Source: Streptomyces europaeiscabiei (GTDB lineage: Bacteria > Actinomycetota > Actinomycetes > Streptomycetales > Streptomycetaceae). From it: a stretch of 64,000 nt of DNA. Shown here one piece after another: positions 1 through 8,805 of the stretch; the first letter of the stretch is position 1, and every line of letters starts with the position of its first letter. Below the pieces are notes generated by a model. That model saw only the letters and a program-made list of their open reading frames with translations. It was not told the origin of the DNA and did no database searches. The DNA is taken from assembly GCF_036346855.1 (NCBI RefSeq), contig NZ_CP107841.1:8994001-9058000 (forward strand), written 5' to 3'. The position numbers and the translations under genes are program-made.

Positions 1-19
1 CTCCGCCCCGGACCACGTT

Positions 20-48
20 CGCGCAGTTCCCCGCGCCCCTGAAAGGGG
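20..48 (+). repeat. Dispersed intergenic repeat, copy A, with short hairpin
   Basis: The core GCGCAGTTCCCCGCGCCCC is followed by a CCCCT-GAA-AGGGG hairpin. This is one of nine copies in the window, all between genes. It probably acts as, or sits beside, the terminator of the gene lying left of the window. Confidence 0.75.
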
Positions 49-123
49 TGCGGCGGATGGGGGGCGAAGGGGCGCAGCCCGGGGGATGGGACGGGTAGGG
101 GCGGCGGGGGCGGGAGCTGGTTT

Positions 124-153
124 TTGGTGACCGGGGCCGCCGCTCCGTAGAAT
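124..153 (+). promoter_or_regulatory. Candidate promoter of the SDR-like gene
   Basis: TTGGTG at 124-129 and TAGAAT at 148-153 are separated by 18 bp, a reasonable match to the housekeeping sigma consensus. The predicted start site is about 55 nt before the ATG at 214. Pattern match only. Confidence 0.4.
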
Positions 154-213
154 TCCGCGTTCGACGGCGGATGCGGTTGGCGCGCCGCACGGGATCAGGG
201 AAGCGGCAGCGCG

Positions 214-1707
214 ATGACGGTGACAGAGGACGGTCCGGCGACCACGGACGAGGTCGTGCACGGCCCGGGCATCGATCCGGAGCGGCTCGCCGTGTGCCTC
301 AGCGTGCTGGACGAGCTGGACAAGCTGGAGGTCGACCACCCCGACGCGATCGCGGTGCGCCGGGCGACGGCCGGTGTCTACCGCACGGTGAAGCAGCGCC
401 GCCGCCAGGAACGCCGCGCCGCCAAGACCGCGCACGACAAGGCGGTCACGGAGTCCACCGCCACCGGCTCCGCCCAGCGGATCGACGACGAGACCGAGGG
501 CATTCTCCCGTCGTCGGTGACCGAGGCCGGGAAGATCGCGGGGATACTCCAGCGCCCGCGCTCCTGCTACACCTGCAAGACCCGGTACGTCGAGGTCGAC
601 TACTTCTACCACCAGCTCTGCGCCGACTGCGCCGCCCTGAACCGAGGCAAGCGCGACGTCCGCGCCGACCTCACCGGCAAGCGCGCCCTGCTCACCGGCG
701 GCCGCGCCAAGATCGGCATGTACATCGCCCTGCGGCTGCTGCGCGACGGCGCGCACACCACGATCAGCACGCGTTTCCCGAAGGACGCCATCCGCCGCTT
801 CAAGGCCATGGACGACTCGGCGGACTGGCTGCACCGCCTGGAGGTCGTCGGCATCGACCTGCGCGACCCGGCCCAGGCCGTCGCCCTCGCCGACCAGGTC
901 GCCGAGGCGGGCCCCCTCGACATCCTCATCAACAACGCGACCCAGACCGTACGCCGCCTGCCCTCCGCCTACGCCGCCCTGGTCGAGGGGGAGAGCGCAC
1001 CGCTGCCCGCCGGCGAGCTGCCCGCGCACCACGTCATCGGCGCCTTCAACTCCGGCGCCGTGGACGGCCTGACCGCGCTGCCCGTCGGCATCAGCGGCCT
1101 CGACGCGCAGCAGGTCGCCGACCTCGCCCTGGTCGCGGGCAACGCCAGCGTCGCCCGGCACCTCGACGGCACCGCCATCGACGCGGGCGGCCTCGTTCCC
1201 GACGTGGTCGACAGCAACACCTGGGTGCAGACCATCGAGCAGATCTCCCCGGTGGAGCTGCTGGAGACCCAGCTGTGCAACTACACGGCGCCCTTCATCC
1301 TGATCAGCAAGCTCCGCCCGGCCATGGCCGAGGCCGCCAGGAAGGCGACCAGCAAGCGCGCGTACATCGTGAACGTCTCGGCGATGGAAGGCGTCTTCGG
1401 CCGTGGCTACAAGGGCGCGGGCCACCCGAACACCAACGCCGCCAAGGCCGCGATGAACATGGTCACACGGACCAGCGCCCAGGAGATGTTCCAGACCGAC
1501 GGCATCCTCATGACCTCGGTCGACACCGGCTGGATCACCGACGAGCGCCCCCACTTCGACAAGCTGCGCCTCGCCGACGAGGGCTTCCACGCCCCGCTCG
1601 ACCTCGTCGACGGCGCGGCCCGCGTCTACGACCCGGTGGTGCTCGGCGAGCAGGGCGAGGACGTGTACGGCGTCTTCCTGAAGGACTACGCGCCCGGCAA
1701 GTGGTGA
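214..1707 (+). CDS. SDR-fold protein with N-terminal zinc-ribbon-like segment
   Basis: 497 aa. Residues 1-150 form a charged extension holding two CxxC pairs (CYTCK and CADCA), which looks like a zinc ribbon. From about residue 150 a Rossmann SDR domain begins with TGGRAKIG and continues to LINNAT, the NNAG equivalent. The active-site region reads VNVSAMEG then HPNTNAAKAAMN. The Ser and Lys are kept, but the position four before Lys is Thr, not Tyr, so the classical Ser-Tyr-Lys set is incomplete. The protein is about twice the length of a classical SDR. It may be a binding protein or use another proton donor. The ATG at 214 follows GGGAAGCGG. The gene converges on and overlaps the next gene by 22 bp. 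Substrate unknown. Confidence 0.8.
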   Translation: MTVTEDGPATTDEVVHGPGIDPERLAVCLSVLDELDKLEVDHPDAIAVRRATAGVYRTVKQRRRQERRAAKTAHDKAVTESTATGSAQRIDDETEGILPSSVTEAGKIAGILQRPRSCYTCKTRYVEVDYFYHQLCADCAALNRGKRDVRADLTGKRALLTGGRAKIGMYIALRLLRDGAHTTISTRFPKDAIRRFKAMDDSADWLHRLEVVGIDLRDPAQAVALADQVAEAGPLDILINNATQTVRRLPSAYAALVEGESAPLPAGELPAHHVIGAFNSGAVDGLTALPVGISGLDAQQVADLALVAGNASVARHLDGTAIDAGGLVPDVVDSNTWVQTIEQISPVELLETQLCNYTAPFILISKLRPAMAEAARKATSKRAYIVNVSAMEGVFGRGYKGAGHPNTNAAKAAMNMVTRTSAQEMFQTDGILMTSVDTGWITDERPHFDKLRLADEGFHAPLDLVDGAARVYDPVVLGEQGEDVYGVFLKDYAPGKW

Positions 1708-2270
1708 GACGACGCCCCGACCCGGCCGGCCCGGCCAGCCCGGTCGGCCGCACGGGGGCGGCGGTCCCGCTCGGTCTGGTGCGCCCGGTCCGCCACCAGT
1801 TCCAGCACGGTGCGCCAGTCCTCCAGGACCCCGGCGTCCACCCCGGCCGACCGGCCCGCCTCGTCCGCCTGGCGTAGCGTCAGCACGTCCTCGACGAGAC
1901 CGGTGTCCACCCAGCCGCCCGCATGCAGTCGTACGAGGTGGTCGGGGCCGAGGGCGTGCAGGCGTACGAGATGTGCGACCCGGTCGCCGAGCAGTGGCCG
2001 GACCGCTTCGGCGGCCAGGTCCGCGTGGCTCGTGTCGTCACCCGGTCGGAGCAACTGCCCGAGGGTGTGGACCAGGCCGGCCACCTGGAGCTCCTTGTCG
2101 GCGGGGCGCCCCCGGCGCAGCAGCGCGGCGGTCCGCAGCGCGTGCTCGTGCGGATCGGTACAGGTGCCCGGAGTGCGGTCCGGTCCGTCCCGGCGGCGGT
2201 CCGGCGTCCTGCCGCCGCCCCGGCGGGCGTGCAGCAGATCCATCAGCTCATCGACGCTGCGCAGTTCCAT
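1686..2270 (-). CDS. HD-domain-like protein with degenerate metal site
   Basis: 194 aa from the ATG at 2270, chosen because GGGAGGA lies 7 nt upstream; a longer start at 2351 has no ribosome site. Residues 25-110 resemble the small HD fold of the PhnZ/inositol-oxygenase-like group: EHALRTAALLRRG, then AGLVHTLGQLL, then LVRLHALGPDHL. The family's HD pair in helix 2 is HT here, so metal binding and catalysis are doubtful. The C-terminal 30 residues are Arg/Ala rich and overlap the 3' end of the convergent SDR gene. HD assignment rests on motif spacing only. Confidence 0.6.
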   Translation of the reverse strand: MELRSVDELMDLLHARRGGGRTPDRRRDGPDRTPGTCTDPHEHALRTAALLRRGRPADKELQVAGLVHTLGQLLRPGDDTSHADLAAEAVRPLLGDRVAHLVRLHALGPDHLVRLHAGGWVDTGLVEDVLTLRQADEAGRSAGVDAGVLEDWRTVLELVADRAHQTERDRRPRAADRAGRAGRVGASSHHLPGA

Positions 2271-2765
2271 CCGCCGGTCCTCCCGAGTCCGCCCGTGAGA
2301 AATGCCGTTGCGGCACATGAGCAGATCATGGTCGGCTTGCGATCCGGCCAACGGGACCTGAACTACGCGCCGAGGCCGACGAACCGATGGGTCGTCGGGG
2401 CGGTGCGGGGTTCGAGTACTGAGCCGAACGGGTGATGAGAAAAGCTACCAAATGGGTCAAATTGCCCTAGGGTGTGGCCTGCTGGGCGCTGAACGACTCT
2501 AGACAGTTACCTCTTGTTTTCAGCCCCATAGAGCGGCCGCCCGCTCATTTGGTTACTCTGTACCGGACGGACAGCCTGATATGGGTCCCACCCACACCCA
2601 CGGTCCGTCCCGGGACAAGCCGGTCACCACGGCCTGCTCTCACACCAGGTAATCCGGCGCCACCGCGTCCGAACTGACATCGACTCAGACCCGAGCGGAC
2701 GTCAGGCGCGCAGCGGCAGGCTGGGCCGACGTCCCGAGGGTGACCCGACACATAAGGAGTGCGCG
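2271..2765. other. Intergenic stretch between divergent genes
   Basis: About 495 nt with no convincing gene on either strand. The part from roughly 2440 to 2560 is clearly AT-richer than its surroundings and is the likely place for divergent promoters of the HD-like gene and the 57-aa peptide gene. I could not fix -10/-35 boxes with confidence. Confidence 0.4.
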
Positions 2766-2939
2766 GTGACACCAGAGAACACGAATGGCGATCAACGCCC
2801 CAAGGAACGCACCGAGGGCGGCGGCCGGTCGAAGAAGGAACTCGGCAGCCTGGACGTGTGGGCCAGGTCCGCCCCGATCCGACTGGCGGGCTACGAGGAC
2901 GACCTCGCGGAGCCCCACATCCTGCCCAGCGTGGACTGA
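2766..2939 (+). CDS. Small 57-aa charged protein, unknown function
   Basis: GTG start with a perfect AAGGAG at 2754-2759, 6 nt upstream. The N-terminal half is hydrophilic and Lys/Glu/Gly rich. The C-terminal half is KKELGSLDVWARSAP, then IRLAGYEDDLAEPHI, ending LPSVD. It has no signal peptide, membrane segment or Cys, so it is not a lanthipeptide precursor of the usual type. The strong ribosome site and normal Streptomyces codon bias argue that it is real. Its polar front half and compact aromatic/acidic tail could suit a small regulator or a leader-type substrate, but I do not recognise the family. A GNAT gene starts 49 nt downstream and may be co-transcribed. Confidence 0.65.
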   Translation: MTPENTNGDQRPKERTEGGGRSKKELGSLDVWARSAPIRLAGYEDDLAEPHILPSVD

Positions 2940-2988
2940 CCGGCAGGATCACGATCGCCGTCTGCATGGGCGTGCCAGACTCGCGCCC

Positions 2989-3471
2989 ATGCAGATCAGA
3001 GAAGCCACCGCCGACGACTGGCCCGGGATCTGGCCGTTCTGGCACCGCGTCGTCGCCGCCGGCGAGACCTACACCTGGGACCCGGACATCTCCGAGGAAG
3101 CCGCCCGCACCCTGTGGATGGCGCCCACGAAGCGCGTGTACGTCGTCGAGGACGAGACCGGAGCGGTGGTCGGCTCGGCCTACCTCACCCCCAACTACGG
3201 CGGACCCGCCGCCCGCATCGCCAACGCGGGCTTCATGGTCGACCCCGACCGTGCCGGCCAGGGCATCGGCCGCGCCCTCGCCGCACATGTCCTCACCGAG
3301 GCCGAGATCCAGGGCTTCCGCGGCATGGTGTTCAACGCCGTCGTCGAGACCAACCCCGCCGTACGTCTCTGGACCTCACTCGGCTTCACCGTCCTCGGTA
3401 CCGTCCCGGACGCGTTCGAGCACCCGAAGGACGGCCGGGTGGGGCTGCACATCATGTACAAGGCGCTCTGA
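2989..3471 (+). CDS. GNAT family N-acetyltransferase
   Basis: 160 aa, a complete single GNAT domain. It starts MQIREATADDWPGIW. The acetyl-CoA pyrophosphate loop is visible as RAGQGIGRAL (Q/RxxGxG/A) near residue 87, followed by the helix to NPAVRLWTSLGF. This resembles the phosphinothricin/L-amino-acid acetyltransferase subgroup, but the acceptor cannot be read from sequence. The ATG at 2989 has no good Shine-Dalgarno sequence; translation may be leaderless or coupled to the small gene ending at 2939. Confidence 0.85.
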   Translation: MQIREATADDWPGIWPFWHRVVAAGETYTWDPDISEEAARTLWMAPTKRVYVVEDETGAVVGSAYLTPNYGGPAARIANAGFMVDPDRAGQGIGRALAAHVLTEAEIQGFRGMVFNAVVETNPAVRLWTSLGFTVLGTVPDAFEHPKDGRVGLHIMYKAL

Positions 3472-3541
3472 CGCGGCCGGCCGGACGAGGCTGTTCCGGC
3501 CGGACAGGGCTGTTCCGGCGCCGCCGGGCCGTGTCCCGGGG

Positions 3542-4891
3542 TCAGTCGATCGGCGCCGTCCGCCGCCACGGATTCAGCTTCTCCAACCGGCCCGCCACCT
3601 CCAGGAGTTCGGGCTCCGAGCCCGGGCGGCCCACCAACTGCACCGCACAGGGCGCGCCCGACGGCAGCGTGCCGAACGGCACCGACATCGCCGGCCAGCC
3701 CGTGAGGTTCCACGGCGGGGTCAACGGCGAGTAGTTGGTGTTCACCAGCAGATTGCGCAGCCACCCCCGCTCGTGCCAGTTCGCGGCGGCGGGCCCGCGC
3801 CGGGCGAGCGCCGGTGTGAGCAGCACGTCGTGCTCGGCGAAGAACGGCTCCAGACGCCGGCGCAGCTGCTCCCGGCGGTCGCCCGTGCGGACCCCCTTCA
3901 CAAAGCGCCGCCCCACGGCCGCGTGCACCCGCGTGCGCCGGGTGAGCAGCTTCGGATCGAGGCCCTCGGCGTCCACCGCGGTGCCCGCCGTCCAGTGCGC
4001 CAGCGAGGTCGTGCCCAGCCAGACGGGATACGACGGATCGGCCGGCCGGACCGTCAGCCCGGCCCCGGCCAGCAGCTCGGCCGCCCGGCGCGCGGCATCG
4101 GCGTACGGGCGGGTGACGGTCACGCCGACCAGGGGGCTGCGCACGGACAGGGCGATGCTCGGTGAGGGCGGGGTGGTGCCGCAGGGCCGTCCGGTGTCCG
4201 AGCCCGCCAGTATCCCGAACATCAGCCGGGCGTCCTCGACGGTCGTGGCCAGCGGGCCGTTCTCGGACATGCCGAACCAGTCGCCGTGCCCGATGTCCGC
4301 GGGGACGACTCCGAAGCCCGGCTTGAGCCCGAGCAGACCGCAGTTGGCAGCCGGTATCCGCAGCGATCCCATTCCGTCGTTGCCGAGGGCCAGCGGCACC
4401 AGCCCGGCGGCGACCGCGGCAGCGCTGCCGCCGGACGAGCCGCCCGTCGTACGCGAGGTGTCCCAGGGGTTGCGGGCGGTGCCGTGGACGCCGTCCGTGG
4501 TGCCGAAGACACACAGCTCGGGCACGTTCGTGAGCCCCACGACCACCGCGCCCGCCGCCCGCAGCCGGGCCACCGTCACATGGTCGTCCTCGGCCGGTGT
4601 CCCGGGGGTCGCGGCGGACCCGTTCCGGGTGGACTCGCCCCGCACGGCGAGGTTGTCCTTGATCGCCACCGGTACGCCCGCCAGGGGCAGTTCGGCCAGC
4701 TCGGCGCGGCCGGCCACCTCGTCGGCCTCAGCCAGGGCCGCCTCCGCCCGTACCTTGCGGAACGCCCCGACCCGCCCGTCCAACGCCTCGATCCGCGCCA
4801 GATGCTCCGCCACCACCTCACGCGGTGTGACCCGCTTCTCCCGCACGGCGGCGGACATCTCGGCGGCGGTCCGGCCGACCCAGCTGGTCAC
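3542..4891 (-). CDS. Amidase-signature family hydrolase
   Basis: 449 aa, the usual length for amidases, indoleacetamide hydrolases and aryl acylamidases. The Ser-cisSer-Lys triad is present: Lys in VAIKDNL (about residue 77), cis-Ser in TGGSSGGSAAAVAAG (about 152), and the nucleophile Ser in NDGMGSLRIPA (about 176). It cleaves C-N amide bonds; the substrate is unknown and no GatC or GatB gene is nearby, so a GatA role is unlikely. GTG start at 4891 preceded by AGGGAG. Convergent with the GNAT gene. It should be cytosolic because no signal peptide is present. Confidence 0.9.
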   Translation of the reverse strand: MTSWVGRTAAEMSAAVREKRVTPREVVAEHLARIEALDGRVGAFRKVRAEAALAEADEVAGRAELAELPLAGVPVAIKDNLAVRGESTRNGSAATPGTPAEDDHVTVARLRAAGAVVVGLTNVPELCVFGTTDGVHGTARNPWDTSRTTGGSSGGSAAAVAAGLVPLALGNDGMGSLRIPAANCGLLGLKPGFGVVPADIGHGDWFGMSENGPLATTVEDARLMFGILAGSDTGRPCGTTPPSPSIALSVRSPLVGVTVTRPYADAARRAAELLAGAGLTVRPADPSYPVWLGTTSLAHWTAGTAVDAEGLDPKLLTRRTRVHAAVGRRFVKGVRTGDRREQLRRRLEPFFAEHDVLLTPALARRGPAAANWHERGWLRNLLVNTNYSPLTPPWNLTGWPAMSVPFGTLPSGAPCAVQLVGRPGSEPELLEVAGRLEKLNPWRRTAPID

Positions 4892-5038
4892 GGGCGCTCC
4901 CTGGCGGTGTCGTGCGCGTCGGTGTCGTACGCGACGGAGGGGCGTACTCGTGAGTAGTGGTCGAGTACGGGAGCACTGTGCCCTGCGGCACGGCCCCGCG
5001 TCGAGAGTCCGCCGTGAACAAGTCCGTCCGTGGCCTCG

Positions 5039-6520
5039 CTACGCGCTCCGCGCGGGCGACGTGGTCAGCCGCGTGGGCGGCATGAACTCACGTACGTACG
5101 TCCGGTCCCAGCACGCCCCGGTCTCCCGCAGCTCGCGCCAGGTCGTGTAGCGGTAGCGGAAGAGGCGGGCGCGGACGAACCGGGGCGGGGCGTCGGCGGG
5201 GAAGGGGGAGCGGCGGAGCAGGCGGAGGGTGTCGCGGTCGTTCTCCAGGAGCCGTTCCATCAGGGCGCCGAACCAGGAGCCGGCGTACGCGGGGGAGAGG
5301 GCGGCGAACCACATCAGCCAGTCGAGCCGCAGATGGTACGGGGCGAACTGGCGCGGCCAGCGCCTCGGATCGCCCGGCTTGCCCTTGAACTCGTACTCCC
5401 GCCACTGCGAGTCCTCGCGCGGCACGTCGTCCGCCGTGCCCTCGACCACCACCTCGTACCGCACCCGGCTGACGCTGCCGAACGCCCCGTAGGTGTTGAC
5501 CAGGTGCAGCGGGTCGAAGGAGCGGTTCATGACCTGGCGGCGGGAGACCATGTTGCGGACCGGGTGGTAGCTGAGTCCGAGGAGCAGTGCGGCGGCGGCG
5601 AGCACGACGACCGTGTACCAGAGAGGTGCTTCGGGGGTGTCCGGCGCCGGCGTCCCGAAGTCGACCGCGGACACGGCCAGCACGATCGTGATCCAGTTCA
5701 GCCAGGAGAAGTTGCCCGACAGGACCAGCCACAGCTGGGTCAGGATCATCAGCGAGGCGGCGGCCGTCGCGATCGGCTGCGGGGTGAAGAGCAGGAACGG
5801 GACCACGAGCTGGGTGACGTGGTTGGCGGCCGCCTCGACCCGGTGCAACGGCTTCGGGAGGTGGTGGAAGAACCAGCTGAACGGGCCGGGCATCGGCTGC
5901 GTCTCGTGGTGGTGGTACAGACAGGTCAGCTTCCGCCAGCACGCGTCGCCGCGCATCTTGATCAGCCCGGCGCCGAACTCGACCCGGAACAGCACCCAGC
6001 GCACCAGGAACAGCGCGACGACCGGCGGCGCCACCTCGTCGTTGCCCAGGAAGACGGCCAGGAAGCCGACCTCCAGGAGCAGGGACTCCCAGCCGAACGC
6101 GTACCAGGTCTGGCCGACGTTCACGATCGACAGGTACATCGCCCACGGCACGAGCCACAGCACCATGCCCGCCCAGAGAGGCAGCAGCGAGTCCACCCCC
6201 GCGACGAGCGCCGCCGACACCGCGCAGCCCGCCCAGGCCCACCCCGCGAAGAAACGGTCCGAGTAGTGGCGGTGGAACACGCTCGGCGCCCGCCGGAACG
6301 GCACCCGCTCGACGAATCGGGGCACCGGCAGCATGCCGCGCTCGCCGATCAGCGCGCGGAACTGCAGGGCCGCCCCCAGGAAGGCGACCAGATAGACGAC
6401 GGCCAGGGACCGCTGGAAGAGCAGTCGGCCCAGCCAGTAGTCGGGTGCGGTGAACCAGTCCACGGTACCGACGATAGTGAGCGGATCGACGACGATCTCT
6501 CCACTCGAATAATCGGGCAA
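5039..6520 (-). CDS. Lipase maturation factor (LMF) family membrane protein
   Basis: 493 aa. Several hydrophobic helices (about residues 30-55, 90-140, 150-180, 255-300 and 320-345) precede a C-terminal soluble domain with the LMF-typical segments RYEVVVEGT, YEFKGKPGDP, RQFAPYHLRLDWLMWFAA and RYRYTT. Eukaryotic LMF1 assists lipase folding in the ER; the bacterial role is unknown, possibly folding of secreted proteins. A GTG at 6463 directly before DWFTAPDYW is an attractive alternative start, because it would leave 76 bp of promoter space to the divergent phosphatase gene instead of 19. Confidence 0.85.
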   Translation of the reverse strand: MPDYSSGEIVVDPLTIVGTVDWFTAPDYWLGRLLFQRSLAVVYLVAFLGAALQFRALIGERGMLPVPRFVERVPFRRAPSVFHRHYSDRFFAGWAWAGCAVSAALVAGVDSLLPLWAGMVLWLVPWAMYLSIVNVGQTWYAFGWESLLLEVGFLAVFLGNDEVAPPVVALFLVRWVLFRVEFGAGLIKMRGDACWRKLTCLYHHHETQPMPGPFSWFFHHLPKPLHRVEAAANHVTQLVVPFLLFTPQPIATAAASLMILTQLWLVLSGNFSWLNWITIVLAVSAVDFGTPAPDTPEAPLWYTVVVLAAAALLLGLSYHPVRNMVSRRQVMNRSFDPLHLVNTYGAFGSVSRVRYEVVVEGTADDVPREDSQWREYEFKGKPGDPRRWPRQFAPYHLRLDWLMWFAALSPAYAGSWFGALMERLLENDRDTLRLLRRSPFPADAPPRFVRARLFRYRYTTWRELRETGACWDRTYVREFMPPTRLTTSPARSA

Positions 6521-6539
6521 ATACTGTCAAAGTGTCCCC

Positions 6540-8645
6540 ATGGTTGATCGGGGAGCGAGCGATTCGGACGTCCCGGACGACTGGCTCGCCCACCCGGATC
6601 CGGTCCTGGCGCTCAACCTCATGGGCACCTTCGACTGGGACCTCGACGCCGGTGCGTTCCACATGGACGCCACCGCCCACGAGATCTTCGACATCCGCCC
6701 GGACGAATACGACGGCAGACCCGAAAGCCTGTCGCCGCGGGTGCCGCCGATGGAGGGCCGCAGACTCGACACCCTCGTCTCGCAGGCCCTCAAGGACGGC
6801 AGCGAGAACTACGGGGCCTACTTCCGCATCCGGCTGCGCGACGGCACCCTGCGCTGGACCCACACCCAGGGTTACATCCGCCGCGACGGGACGGGCCGCC
6901 CCTACCGCGTCATCGGCATCGTCCGCGACGCCACCCGGGAGCTGCGCGAGATCCGCTCCCGCACCGAGCGGGCCGCGCACGACGAGGTCCGCCGCAAACA
7001 GACCAACGTCGTCCAGGTCATCACGGCCGCCCTGGCCCACGCCCGGACCGTCCAGGACGTGATCGACGTCCTGGAGGACACCGACGGCCTCACCCACCTC
7101 GGCGCCGCCAGCCTGGTCATGGGCCTGGTCGAGGCCGGACGGATCCGGATGGTCGCCGCCGGCCCCGAGGACAGCTATGTGCCCGGCACCCGGATCACCC
7201 GCCTCGACGTGAAGTACCCGATGAACGAGGTCGTACGACAGCTCGTACCGCACTTCATCGAGTCGCCGGAGGAGTTCGCCGAGTCGTATCCGCTGCTGTG
7301 GCCGCACATCACCGACCTCGAGATCACCTCGGCCGCCTATCTGCCGCTGATCGTGCAGGCCCGCCCGATCGGCGCGATGGGACTGCTCTACAGCGACCGG
7401 CGGGGCTTCACCGGGGAGGAGCGGGACGTCCTCGTCGCACTCGGCAGCAGCATCGCCCAGAGCCTGCAGCGAGCCATGTTCTACGAGCAGGAGAAGGACC
7501 TCGCCGAGGGCCTCCAGCAGGCCATGCTGCCCCGGTCCATCCCCAGCTTCCCGGGCGCCGACATCGCCGTCCGCTACCGGGCCGCCTCCTTCGGGGGCTC
7601 TCTCGGCCGGGACATCGGCGGCGACTGGTACGACCTCATCCCGCTGCCCGGCGGACGCGTCGGCGCGGTGATCGGCGACGTCCAGGGCCACGACACGCAC
7701 GCGGCGGCCGTCATGGGCCAGCTCCGCATCGTCCTGAAGGCCTACGCCACCGAGGGCCACACCCCGGCCACCGTGATGGCCCGCGCCTCCGCCTTCCTCC
7801 ACGAACTCGACACCGACCGCTTCGCGACCGCCCTGTACGCGGAGGCCGACCTGGCCACCGGAGTGGTCCAGGTGGTCCGGGCCGGGCACATCGACCCCCT
7901 GATCCGGCACACCGACGGCACCTGTCACCGGGTGACCGTGGACGGGGGGCTGCCGCTCGGGCTGTCCGCCGAGTTCGGGGGCCTGGAGTACCCGGTGACC
8001 GCCGTCGAGCTGGACCCCGGGCAGACGCTGCTGCTGTGCACCGACGGCCTCATCGAGGAGCCGGGCGCCGACCTCGACGACGGCATGCGGACCCTGAGGG
8101 CACTCGTCGCCACCGGGCCGGACGACGTGGACGATCTCGCCGACCGGCTCATCGACGTGGCGGAGGAGAGGGGCGGCGACGACGACGTGGCCCTGCTCCT
8201 GCTCCGGCGCCGCAGCCGCAGCGCCGAACAGCCCGGCGGGCGGCTCCAGCAGCATGTCGGGCCCGGCGACCCCGAGGCGCTCACCGAGGCCAGGCACATG
8301 ATCGGTGCGGCCGTCCGCACCTGGGGTGCGCGGGACCGGGCCGACGAGATCGAGCTCGTCGCCGACGAGCTGATCACCAACGCGCTCATGCACACGGAGG
8401 GGTCCGCGATCGTGACGCTGCGGGCGCTGGCCGGGTCCGACCGGCGGTTGCGGGTCGAGGTGGAGGACTCCTCCAGCGCGTTGCCGCGGCGGCGGGAGGC
8501 GGGGGAGGCGGGAGTGTCGGGGAGAGGGTTGCTGCTGGTGGACCGGCTGACGGACGTGTGGGGGGTGGAGGCGCGGGGCGGGGGGAAGTGTGTGTGGTGC
8601 GAGTTCGTGCTGCCGGGTGAGCGAGGGGTTGCGGGCGCCAAGTAG
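6540..8645 (+). CDS. PAS-GAF-PP2C (SpoIIE)-HATPase phosphatase
   Basis: 701 aa multidomain signalling protein of a family greatly expanded in Streptomyces. PAS at about 20-140 (GTFDWDLDAG, then TQGYIRRDGTG), GAF at about 150-310, SpoIIE/PP2C phosphatase at about 320-565 with the metal-binding motifs DIGGDWYDL, VIGDVQGHDTHAA and GGDDDVALLLL, and an RsbW-like HATPase at about 585-695 (ELVADELITNALMHT, then GRGLLLVDRLTD). Such proteins dephosphorylate and phosphorylate anti-anti-sigma factors in response to a ligand or redox signal. No anti-anti-sigma gene lies nearby, so the partner must be elsewhere. Divergent from the LMF gene. Confidence 0.9.
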   Translation: MVDRGASDSDVPDDWLAHPDPVLALNLMGTFDWDLDAGAFHMDATAHEIFDIRPDEYDGRPESLSPRVPPMEGRRLDTLVSQALKDGSENYGAYFRIRLRDGTLRWTHTQGYIRRDGTGRPYRVIGIVRDATRELREIRSRTERAAHDEVRRKQTNVVQVITAALAHARTVQDVIDVLEDTDGLTHLGAASLVMGLVEAGRIRMVAAGPEDSYVPGTRITRLDVKYPMNEVVRQLVPHFIESPEEFAESYPLLWPHITDLEITSAAYLPLIVQARPIGAMGLLYSDRRGFTGEERDVLVALGSSIAQSLQRAMFYEQEKDLAEGLQQAMLPRSIPSFPGADIAVRYRAASFGGSLGRDIGGDWYDLIPLPGGRVGAVIGDVQGHDTHAAAVMGQLRIVLKAYATEGHTPATVMARASAFLHELDTDRFATALYAEADLATGVVQVVRAGHIDPLIRHTDGTCHRVTVDGGLPLGLSAEFGGLEYPVTAVELDPGQTLLLCTDGLIEEPGADLDDGMRTLRALVATGPDDVDDLADRLIDVAEERGGDDDVALLLLRRRSRSAEQPGGRLQQHVGPGDPEALTEARHMIGAAVRTWGARDRADEIELVADELITNALMHTEGSAIVTLRALAGSDRRLRVEVEDSSSALPRRREAGEAGVSGRGLLLVDRLTDVWGVEARGGGKCVWCEFVLPGERGVAGAK

Positions 8646-8693
8646 CTCGGGGGTGCGGGAGCGTCGGCGGGGTGCGGGTCCGGTGGGGCTGGT

Positions 8694-8743
8694 CGCGCGG
8701 TTCCCCGCGCCCCTGAAAAGCACGGGCTGCGCCCGTGCTTTTC
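8694..8743 (+). terminator. Dispersed repeat copy B with 12-bp terminator hairpin
   Basis: Core CGCGCGGTTCCCCGCGCCCC (8694-8713) followed by GAAAAGCACGGG, loop CTGCG, and the exact complement ending in TTTTC (8715-8743). The T-run makes it a good factor-independent terminator for the phosphatase gene. It uses the same CTGCG loop as copy E at 33683, with different arm sequence. Confidence 0.8.
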
Positions 8744-8805
8744 GGTCCGCAGACAACCCCCCACTCGCCCGCACCCACCCACGCACCTCATGGCACCCTT
8801 GACGT

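Noticed and set aside
2405..2425. tRNA T-arm-like GGTTCGAGT
   Set aside because: No cloverleaf partner arms or acceptor stem could be found around it.
3478..3504. Terminator between the first GNAT and the amidase gene
   Set aside because: The CCGGCCGG words pair with themselves and with each other, so no single stable stem can be supported.
5088..8786. Very long open frame on the minus strand opposite the LMF and phosphatase genes
   Set aside because: It is an effect of high GC3: its composition is Arg/Pro/Gly-rich, no domain is seen, and the opposite or other frames hold clear protein families.
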